In this document: one piece after another, positions 17,523 to 22,297 of the stretch | How the letters are laid out: the number at the start of each line of letters is the position of its first letter | Position numbering within the stretch: the stretch's first letter is position 1 | Origin: Saccoglossus kowalevskii | Lineage: Eukaryota > Hemichordata > Enteropneusta > Harrimaniidae | Reading direction: 5' to 3' | Assembly: GCF_000003605.2 (NCBI RefSeq) | Contig: NW_003155738.1 | Coordinates: 880,618 to 902,914 of the forward strand | Length of the DNA stretch: 22,297 nt | Notes under the pieces: generated by a model | The model's input: the letters and a program-made list of their open reading frames with translations, nothing else | Told to the model about the DNA's origin: nothing | Databases searched by the model: none | Program-made: the position numbers and the translations under genes

Positions 17523-20198
17523 CGCCCTCATTGCCAGACACAAACATGACTGATACGTACTCGTTTATTCCCGTGTACATCCAGTGGTGATACTGCTCAG
17601 TGGTGTTCTGTATACAGTCATCGTTGCCGTACTCACATGCCAATTCTACTGCAATAACACGGTTATGACTAGAGAGAATGACAAATCAATTTTATCATCA
17701 ATATACCAAGAAAGCAATCGTCACATTTTTTGTCTTGAAATGATACTTATATAGAGTCTAGTTTAAAAGATGACAACGTTTGTTCCAATCACTCCAAGTG
17801 ACTCAAAACATAGTGTTTGTATTACTAGCCTGTTCATGATTTACTATGTTACAGCGCCCTCAAATGTGTCTATGTTAAATTTTTCGTTTTGGAACACCGA
17901 CTTATATACAAAAAATACGAATCCTACGTCAATATATCCATGGTCCATGCAATGCAAGTACTATTGATACAAATCCTGGAATTTCGAATTGTAATTAGTG
18001 ATTTTAGATCAAAACTGCTGCTTCTCCCCAGTTTATTAGACCAAAACTGTCGCTTCAGGAGTGACGTCTGTGAACATTCTGTAGAGTACAGAAGTATGGC
18101 AATAGACAATTAAAATTTGAAGACATCAGTTCAATCAACTTGTACTTACTAGTCAATGTGGTCGTCCTCCAAAGCTTTTTTGAAATCCCAACCAAGCTCA
18201 TCGTAAATGGGTTCATTCAAGTAACGAATATAACGCTGTTTACAATAGAATATAAATAAATAAAACCATCGCTTGTTAACGGCGACGCAACGGGCATGCG
18301 GTCAGTACATGTTGGTAATGTTAGTGACAGTTTATCTGCTCCGTTTCACCGGTGTACAATACGACGTGTAAGGTTTGTCAATTCGCGTTATCCTTGTTTT
18401 GAATCGAAATGTTCCGAGTTTTGAAGATCTTCAAAAAATAGAATATTTTTCTGTTCATTGTGAGATCGCGCATTATGCGTGAAATCGAACAGGACTAACA
18501 AAGGTCATAGCGTCGTAGAGGCGTCAAAACAATCGTGTGTTTTGGGAAGTATTTCCACGATTAATAATGCGTTATACACAGTTAATGATAGTCAATTTGC
18601 TAGAGTGAGTGTATTCCAACGTCAGATACATCTCTGAAAACTCGACATTTCAAAACTGAACTATAAAATATTGAAATTATTTCCGGAATCAAATCATTTG
18701 ATTTTTGCAGCAGACGTTCAGTTCGCGCCTTTCACGCATTACGCGAGATCTCGCAGTAAACGGGAAATCACTTATTATCAGTGTTATTGCTCCATTGCCA
18801 CGACATGTGTATTGTTTTGTGCAGACAGTGGACGCCCAATATTCAACGTAGTAGAAACTCAACAATTCATAAAGTCAATAGCGTGACTCACCTCAAAGAA
18901 TCCATATGTGGACGTTCTCCATATCATATGAACCGTGAAACCTAAATTATCCCTGGTTGTTAACCATGGGTTATAGTCTCGTTCATCACGAAGGTATTGA
19001 ATAATCTTCAAAGCATTCACGTGATCACCTCGATGTGACTTACCGATGTTGAACGCATCACTTATGAGAGCACCACGATTTCGAATTGGTATATCCTGGA
19101 TTTAAAATGAAAAGTGATTAATATATCGTCTTTTAACCACTTCCCACAAACCACGCCCGCTAGCGACGGAACGCGACTATGACGTATAATAACGCCGATC
19201 ATGATGATAACAAATAAGAAAAACAAAACAATGTCGTTCGATTTAGAAAATGTTGTTGGTTGTGTTTCTCATTTAAAATGTTATTGTTTTGTTATTGACG
19301 GACGACTTAAACCAATGTGGACGTAAACGTCACTCTTCACACGCGCATTTACGTCGTGGAAGCGCTTCGTTGCTATGGGCGCGAGTTATTTGGAAGGTGC
19401 GTCGTGGATATTATAAACGATAATTGCTGTGTATACTTAATGCATGCAACAACAAACACATTAAAAGAAACCCACCGTATGACTTGGTATCAAATAGTTT
19501 GATAGTTTCTCCCAATTTTCATTTTCATAATTCACTCTATAGTACATATTTTGATTGACATTAACGATGAACCAATCGTCGTCACTTTCTGTATTTAACT
19601 GGAAATCGGCTTAAAATAAAAACAAAACAAAAACAAACAATAACACAGTGAGCTACTGATGCCACCATGATTCACAATATGTAGAACGAACCATGACATC
19701 ACATATTCAATATGTGTCTAATTTAATACAGAACAATCCAAGACGACTATCAGACAGCACATATATAGCTTTAGGAGGGCGCGTCAAAACGAACAGTGTA
19801 CCTGGTGCTTTATTCATCCATTTTGAGTTGACATGAGTGTTACACGGCCCCAGACTCTCAAATTGTAATTCAGATTGGTCTGTCCAAGTGAGTGGCACGT
19901 ACCATAGAAACCTGCGTGTGAAATGAATGTATATAAATATACAACACTACTGGTGAGGGGGGACTCGATAGTACTCTACTACTTTAACATTTCGCATGAA
20001 TAACGCCATCTACGGCGAGCCTTACCCGAGATTCTCAAATTTGTCCGATGGTTCATCGTATGCGTTTTGTAGAAAGATTTCTTGCTCAGCATGTATATCT
20101 TTAGCATCTCTGGTGACCGTAATAAGCGGATATCCTGCCTGTCTTGTCCACGTGTCCATTATCACCTTTATGTTCTGGTTCTGACAATTCCGGTCCGC
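12571..20198 (-). CDS. M1 zinc aminopeptidase (aminopeptidase N type), C-terminal half, ten exons
   Basis: Exons in minus-strand order: 20198-20026, 19911-19802, 19609-19476, 19095-18892, 18235-18150, 17668-17561, 16163-15996, 15545-15417, 12986-12914, 12726-12571. Every intron is GT-AG and every phase joins, giving 1341 bases: 446 codons plus stop. They encode the end of the peptidase domain (VIMDTWTRQAGYP), the beta-sandwich domain (WYVPLTWT; NVNQNMYYRVNYENENWEKL) and the helical ERAP1-type C-terminal domain (RGALISDAFNIG; WRTSTYGFF; LACEYGNDDC; VYCTSIRHGG; SAMACSR; LAWDFV; NMAWMEKNEVELRQWL). This domain caps the active site in family members. The catalytic half (GAMENWG, HExxH) is not in the window: it lies beyond 22297 or is on a mis-ordered contig. 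No lesion is visible, so this part looks functional. One intron holds a 2-kb minisatellite. Confidence 0.9.
12914..12986 (-). CDS. Aminopeptidase 73-base exon
   Basis: Encodes FGDSAYDTVWSFADTMNTEK followed by DRNE, the FxTExxLxE segment before the last helices. The acceptor is TTTCACAG. The donor GAG|GTTCGT is weak but gives phase 0 into the last exon. The leading C completes a Ser codon with the AG left by the exon at 15417. Confidence 0.82.
12987..15416 (-). other. Intron filled by minisatellite
   Basis: A 2430-base intron between the LAWDFV exon and the 73-base exon. About 85% of it is the 24-bp array at 13341-15410. The remaining 350 bases next to the downstream exon are AT-rich and featureless. 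Confidence 0.8.
13341..15410 (+). repeat. 24-bp minisatellite, about 85 units, open on both strands
   Basis: The unit is approximately ATACCTACCATTCATGTTGG plus ATAT. It is a multiple of three and lacks stops, so long ORFs appear on both strands: plus-strand octapeptides such as IHVGYIPN and IHVGYVPT (13282-14226, 14612-15217), minus-strand octapeptides such as MNVRYISN and MKGRYISN. Two inner inverted motifs, AACAT-TC-ATGTT and GGATATATACC (nearly palindromic), explain why the two strands encode similar peptides. A 168-bp block of seven units is repeated exactly at 13399 and 13567. A 15-unit block recurs at 14251 and 14607. The array is inside an aminopeptidase intron, in antisense for the plus-strand ORFs, and indels break the frame after about 14100. 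I call it a non-coding minisatellite. Confidence 0.9.
15417..15545 (-). CDS. Aminopeptidase exon with LAWDFV
   Basis: Encodes YMDYFLNTSLATDVIGEV, then SGLGFNLAWDFVNIHFDSLY. This is the family's RYLEYTL...NPxGxxLAWDFV block. The acceptor TTTCTAG and phase join it exactly to the exon at 15996 (LQ-A-YMDY). The donor AAAG|GTAGAT lies at the edge of the minisatellite. Confidence 0.9.
15546..15995 (-). other. Intron, nothing else recognised
   Basis: Holds short ORFs on both strands only. A minus-strand stretch near 15905-15830 (SYIGLITFRVAMASSLALYS) superficially resembles the next aminopeptidase block, but the true exon at 15417-15545 covers that function. Confidence 0.6.
15996..16163 (-). CDS. 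Aminopeptidase exon with VYCTSIRHGG
   Basis: Encodes IREDTTTTVYCTSIRHGG, then AEWDFAFNQHQMTDDDEEAS and ELRSAMACSRASYTLQ, a classic block of the ERAP1-like C-terminal domain (VYC-x-AI...EWDF...LACS). The acceptor is TTCGAAG and the donor CAGGC|GTAAGT. Confidence 0.93.
16590..16661. repeat. 17-bp inverted repeat, 38-base loop
   Basis: GTTACTGCGCCCTCGCC at 16590-16606 pairs with GGCGAGGGCACAGTAAC at 16645-16661 with one mismatch. No clear target duplication. Likely the remnant of a small fold-back element. Confidence 0.6.
16876..17041. mobile_element. 150-bp hAT-type MITE with 8-bp target duplication
   Basis: TAAAAATG at 16876-16883 and 17034-17041 are perfect 8-bp direct repeats flanking 150 bp. 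The ends are inverted: 16885-16908 and 17009-17032 match at 23 of 24 bases around CTGCACTGGCTCGGAAG, and a further TGATT(G/A)GCTA pair lies just inside. An 8-bp duplication is characteristic of the hAT superfamily (established knowledge). It has no coding capacity. Confidence 0.85.
17473..17520. repeat. (AC)24 microsatellite
   Basis: 48 bases of pure AC. On the gene's sense strand it is (GT)24 starting about 40 bases after the splice donor at 17560. It creates a spurious poly-His/Thr or poly-Cys/Val ORF on each strand. Confidence 0.98.
17561..17668 (-). CDS. Aminopeptidase exon with LACEYGNDDC
   Basis: Encodes HNRVIAVELACEYGNDDCIQ, then NTTEQYHHWMYTGIN. It matches the AC-x-YG-x-x-DC...F-x-xWM block. 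The acceptor CTCTCTAG at 17669 gives the right phase (TA+T = Tyr). An alternative acceptor 20 bases downstream (TTGCAG) breaks the phase. Confidence 0.9.
18150..18235 (-). CDS. Aminopeptidase exon with RYIRYLNEPIYDELGW
   Basis: Encodes RYIRYLNEPIYDELGWDFKK followed by ALEDDHID. It corresponds to the family's YI-x-x-L-x-P-x-Y-x-x-LGW. Acceptor GTAAACAG, donor TA|GTAAGT in phase 2. Confidence 0.92.
18419..18436. repeat. Perfect 18-bp palindrome
   Basis: TTTTGAAGATCTTCAAAA equals its own reverse complement. It lies about 25 bases outside the left arm of the inverted pair 18462/18752. Confidence 0.85.
18462..18752. repeat. Degenerate inverted repeats (possible MITE remnant)
   Basis: GAGATCGCGCATTATGCGTG (18462 on) matches the reverse complement of the segment ending at 18752 (GAGATCTCGCGTAATGCGTG), and both continue into GAAA then CGAAC. 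About 30 bp per arm and 290 bp in total. No target duplication identified. Confidence 0.45.
18892..19095 (-). CDS. Aminopeptidase exon with RGALISDAFNIG
   Basis: 68 whole codons: DIPIRNRGALISDAFNIG, HVNALKIIQYLRDERDYNPW, then NLGFTVHMIWRTSTYGFFE. It matches the start of the C-terminal domain (NRAQLIDDAF...YLPW). Acceptor AAATCCAG, donor GAG|GTGAGT. Confidence 0.94.
19096..19475 (-). other. Intron with dispersed-repeat block
   Basis: A 380-base intron. 19275-19392 contains the second copy of the short repeat described at 12349-12470, including TTATTGACGGACGAC at 19292-19306. No coding sequence seen. Confidence 0.5.
19476..19609 (-). CDS. Aminopeptidase exon with YYRVNYENENWEKL
   Basis: Encodes DFQLNTESDDDWFIVNVNQN, then MYYRVNYENENWEKLSNYLI and PSHT. 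The GYYRVNYD-x-xNW motif of the beta-sandwich domain is nearly intact (Met-Tyr-Tyr in place of Gly-Tyr-Tyr). Donor ACG|GTGGGT in phase 0. Confidence 0.95.
19802..19911 (-). CDS. Aminopeptidase exon with FLWYVPLTWT
   Basis: Encodes FLWYVPLTWTDQSELQFESL, then GPCNTHVNSKWMNKAP. It corresponds to YLW-x-(I/V)P(L/I)TY. Acceptor CACGCAG, donor CCAG|GTACAC; phases 2 in and 1 out both fit the neighbours. Confidence 0.92.
20026..20198 (-). CDS. Aminopeptidase first visible exon: MDTWTRQAGYP
   Basis: Encodes NIKVIMDTWTRQAGYPLITV, later HAEQEIFLQNAYDEPSDKFE and NLG. VMDTWT-x-Q-x-GYP-x-ITV is a hallmark near the end of the peptidase domain. The acceptor AAATCAG at 20199 gives 57 codons plus two bases; a second AG 18 bases downstream would also keep the frame, so the 5' edge is the least certain of the ten exons. 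Confidence 0.87.
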
Positions 20199-20435
20199 CT
20201 GATTTATACATATAAAAGCATATAATATCTTTTAAATATTTTTGTTTGGAAATTAGGAAATATGTTCCAAGTAGTGACGTTTTGAGACTACTTTATTTCA
20301 TGCGGCAGAATACATCGTTTATAAAGGTTTTATATATTATCTGATCACCCTAGTGTATGCTCAAATGATGGAATAAACAATGTGTCGACCCATGTACATT
20401 CTATAATTTTTTTGCGACTACAGTGAAAGCAGAAA
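20199..20435. other. Flank between aminopeptidase exon and transposon
   Basis: The minus strand should be intron leading to the preceding aminopeptidase exon (LKKHxYxNA...LW block). No such motif found. AT-rich. Confidence 0.45.
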
Positions 20436-20551
20436 ACTGGCAAAGTCACGACTTCTTTTTTGTTTTACAATAAACAATATAATTAATTGTCAATTTAGAC
20501 TTTTTAACGTGATCGCGAAAACTAGCGTGACTGCGAGAGAAATCCCGACTG
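20436..20551 (+). repeat. Left terminal inverted repeat
   Basis: Starts ACTGGCAAAGTCACGACTT and ends AAATCCCGACTG. It contains the shared internal blocks ATAATTAA, GTGATC, CGAAAACTA and CGTGAC in the same order as the reverse complement of the right repeat. Confidence 0.85.
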
Positions 20552-20588
20552 GACGCATCTTCAGGCGAGCCCCTGCGTTAGAATGAAA

Positions 20589-20610
20589 ACCGGAGCGGAA
20601 TCACTCCGGT
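20589..20610. repeat. Small GC-rich hairpin inside transposon
   Basis: ACCGGAG and CTCCGGT form a 7-bp stem around the 8-base loop CGGAATCA, shortly inside the left terminal repeat. Confidence 0.6.
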
Positions 20611-20782
20611 GATTATGCTAATTAAAAGCTGTTGACTAGCACTGACAACGAATCAGAGTGCAGCTATGTACGTCATAACTTATCTATGTTGATGTACGTG
20701 ACCTTTCACTTCTGGGGTCCAGGCGATTTTGAAAGACTACTTATATACATTGGATATTTAAATCGACTTGTTTTCAGTAAAC

Positions 20783-21093
20783 ATGGATGAAAGTATCGCC
20801 TTTGCACTTAGAAAGTTAAAGTATCCATCTCTGCGATCAAATCAAAGAAAGTTTATTGAAAGTTGTTACTACGCGGTAAGGACGTGTTTGTTGCCATTGC
20901 GACGGGAAGCGGACAATCTCTGAAGTGCGGAGTTGTCCTTTTCTGTTTAAGTCAATGCCGTCTGATGAAGCTGAGCGACTTACCGGCGACAATAGTTGTG
21001 ATTATTTCTTCTTTGATAGCGTTAATGAAAGAACAAGTCCGGAAGCTCCAATGTTTGGGTTTGATGTGTCTACTTTCACACAACCACTCATGA
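20783..21093 (+). pseudogene. RecQ-like DNA helicase, N-terminal fragment, broken
   Basis: Frame 1 from ATG 20783 reads MDESIAFALRKLKYPSLRSN, QRKFIESCYY. After a one-base loss near 20875 the next frame reads GKDVFVAIATGSGQSLKCGV and later VVIISSLIALMKEQVRKL. These match the start of RecQ-family superfamily 2 helicases: the Q-motif-like RxxQ, Walker A (normally GxGKS) and motif Ia region (normally SPLxALMxDQ). The Walker A lysine, needed for ATP binding, is Gln here, and SPL has become SSL. The fragment stops before the DExH box. It is therefore an inactive remnant of a helicase gene, carried within terminal inverted repeats. RecQ-like genes of this kind are numerous in some invertebrate genomes; whether the parent transposon encodes one is inference. 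Confidence 0.75.
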
Positions 21094-21123
21094 ATAATCA
21101 ATGACATCATGAATAATTAATAA

Positions 21124-21233
21124 CAGTCGGGATTTTTTTCACGGTCACGTTAGTTTTCGAGATCACACTAAAACGACTTAAAACAGTTAATTATGTCTTT
21201 TTGTCAACAAAAAAAAGTCCCGACTTTGCCAGT
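21124..21233 (-). repeat. Right terminal inverted repeat
   Basis: The reverse complement starts ACTGGCAAAGTCGGGACTT. Within this repeat AGTCGGGA plus T7 at its inner end can pair with A7 plus GTCCCGACT at its outer end, so it can fold on itself as well as with the left repeat. Confidence 0.85.
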
Positions 21234-22297
21234 CTATACCTTAGTTTATAAACTTATTTATAACAATTTATAAATACCGATTATTAGCTTTCATTCAGAT
21301 TTAAATAATGCGCACACAAGCCGTCAAGTGACCTATTAAAAGCGACCGTCCACTTATCAAAAATGAGAGGCTTGCTGATTGGATGATGTTGAACTAACTC
21401 ATTAATATTAAAGTCGTCGTACCGCGTCCTGTTCGATATAGGACTCATAGCGACACATACAACGCGTGCGAAATACATGATTGTTTATTTACAAGAAATT
21501 CGAACACGCGCTGCGCGACGACCACAGCGCTTTAATTAGAACTCGTGATGCCACATCGTTTCTTGATTGGCCCATTTGATTTCTAACAGTCAGTTTGATT
21601 TATGAAAATGCATGTTTACAAAACGTTTATAACAACTCCACACTTATTATGTTTTTCAGTCTATCAGGATGTCCTTTGCGTTGTGGAGATATTAGTTTCG
21701 ATAAGCCCACTACGTTTCAATACCGACATTGTCGTTATCATGTCGTGGAATCAGTAGTAAATATTAACATGAAAACAAAACAAGTTTAAAGAAAAATGGG
21801 AAATAATTATTGGTATAATACAATATGCAATATTGTATTTGTTTTAGTGTATGTCGTGTTTTTGTTTAAATGAAAAATTTACATCATGGTTATTTCTTCA
21901 TATCCACAATAAAACATTACACTACATAATACAACTGTGATCTTTGAGTGATTCGCTTTTAGTTGTTGATAGAATGAAACTGTATTTCCAGAATAACATG
22001 GCTGCTTTGTTTTATTACATAGTTACATAGAAAAAAAAACTTATTCATTTGACAAATTTTGAATAAGACTTTCGGAAAATTAATGTGTACGGTGACAACT
22101 ATCACATTTCACTAAAAGTAAAACTAATATTACCCCAGACCATTCGTCCCGGTGTTATCGCTATCGCCACACGAGACTCCAGCTTGTCTCCTATACAATT
22201 TGACTGCGCACATCCAGAAAGTAGATGTAGCTGTGATTGGTGGAATACTAATGAGTTGAGTGTCAATCAAACGCCCACGCTATCTTTAGTAAACAAA
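21234..22297. other. Unassigned sequence to window end
   Basis: I searched the minus strand for the missing aminopeptidase exons (NEGFA, YxKGA, SHP and KKHxYxNA motifs) and found none. The minus-strand 64-codon ORF 21478-21284 contains HHPISKPL, which vaguely resembles the family's SHPISxPV, but the flanking residues do not fit. A CCAAT on the minus strand lies in 22230-22240. No confident feature. Confidence 0.4.

Larger units (their letters stand above)
16164..17560 (-). other. Intron with MITE, hairpin and (AC)24
   Basis: A 1.4-kb intron of the aminopeptidase gene. It contains the 16590-16661 hairpin, the 16884-17033 MITE and the 17473-17520 dinucleotide tract. No coding sequence is seen. 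Confidence 0.6.
18236..18891 (-). other. Intron with fold-back sequences
   Basis: A 656-base intron. It contains the palindrome TTTTGAAGATCTTCAAAA (18419-18436) and a pair of inverted blocks at 18462-18490 and 18716-18752. No coding sequence recognised. Confidence 0.55.
20436..21233. mobile_element. 798-bp DNA transposon with ~110-bp TIRs carrying a RecQ-like fragment
   Basis: Long terminal inverted repeats at 20436-20551 and 21124-21233 start ACTGGCAAAGTC and end TCCCGACTG; identity is roughly three quarters by eye with several indels. Between them is a broken helicase fragment on the plus strand. No transposase is encoded, so it is non-autonomous. No target-site duplication is obvious next to either end (AGAAA versus CTATA), so the superfamily stays open. 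It lies upstream of the first visible aminopeptidase exon. Confidence 0.8.

Noticed and set aside
17289-17643. ORFs rich in His/Thr or Cys/Val
   Set aside because: Translations of the (AC)24 microsatellite.
18030-18075. Minus-strand SLLKRQF as a missing mini-exon between the 18150 and 17561 exons
   Set aside because: No acceptor/donor pair gives the needed phase. Using the upstream acceptor CTCTCTAG at 17669 closes the gap without any extra exon.
21284-21478. Minus-strand 64-codon ORF with HHPISKPL as an aminopeptidase SHPISxPV exon
   Set aside because: Residues after it do not match the expected FDxIxYxKGA and no splice sites support it.
1-22297. CRISPR arrays, prokaryotic operons, riboswitches
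   Set aside because: The window is clearly intron-bearing animal DNA; the only tandem array has 24-bp units without spacers.

Overview
This is a window of an intron-rich, AT-rich animal (metazoan) nuclear genome from a draft scaffold with one run of 801 Ns. The gene family content (M1 zinc aminopeptidases of the membrane aminopeptidase N / glutamyl aminopeptidase type), the small introns full of short MITEs and the RecQ-like transposon fragment fit an aquatic invertebrate or invertebrate deuterostome. I cannot name the species. Six-frame ORFs are misleading here because real exons are short and mostly on the minus strand; exons were located by protein-family motifs and then checked for splice sites and phase.

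Layout. (1) 1626-7642, minus strand: the N-terminal half of an M1 aminopeptidase in four exons (cytoplasmic tail, signal anchor, N-terminal beta domain with PCFDEP, then GAMENWG and HExxH). It has an in-frame stop at codon 54 and a frame break between GAMENWG and HELTHM, so I call it a pseudogene (or a badly sequenced gene). Its introns hold a decayed LINE 3' end, a TTAA-flanked MITE and other repeats. (2) 8902-10170, plus strand: a divergently oriented two-exon gene for a basic 251-residue protein of unknown family, with a likely 5' UTR exon upstream. (3) 10171-12570: 3' flank with a triple CACGTG repeat, the N gap, and unassigned sequence. (4) 12571-20198, minus strand: the C-terminal half (446 codons, ten exons, all phases consistent, normal stop) of an M1 aminopeptidase. 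One of its introns is filled by about 2 kb of 24-bp minisatellite; others hold an (AC)24 tract, a MITE with an 8-bp target duplication and fold-back sequences. (5) 20436-21233: a 798-bp element with ~110-bp terminal inverted repeats carrying a broken RecQ-like helicase fragment. (6) 21234-22297: nothing assignable.

The two aminopeptidase pieces are either tandem paralogues or, because the C-terminal half precedes the N-terminal half in the direction of transcription and an assembly gap lies between them, the two ends of one gene on mis-ordered contigs. M1 ectopeptidases trim N-terminal residues from peptides at the cell surface. Nothing in the sequence ties the plus-strand gene to that role; it only shares the intergenic region with the N-terminal aminopeptidase half.
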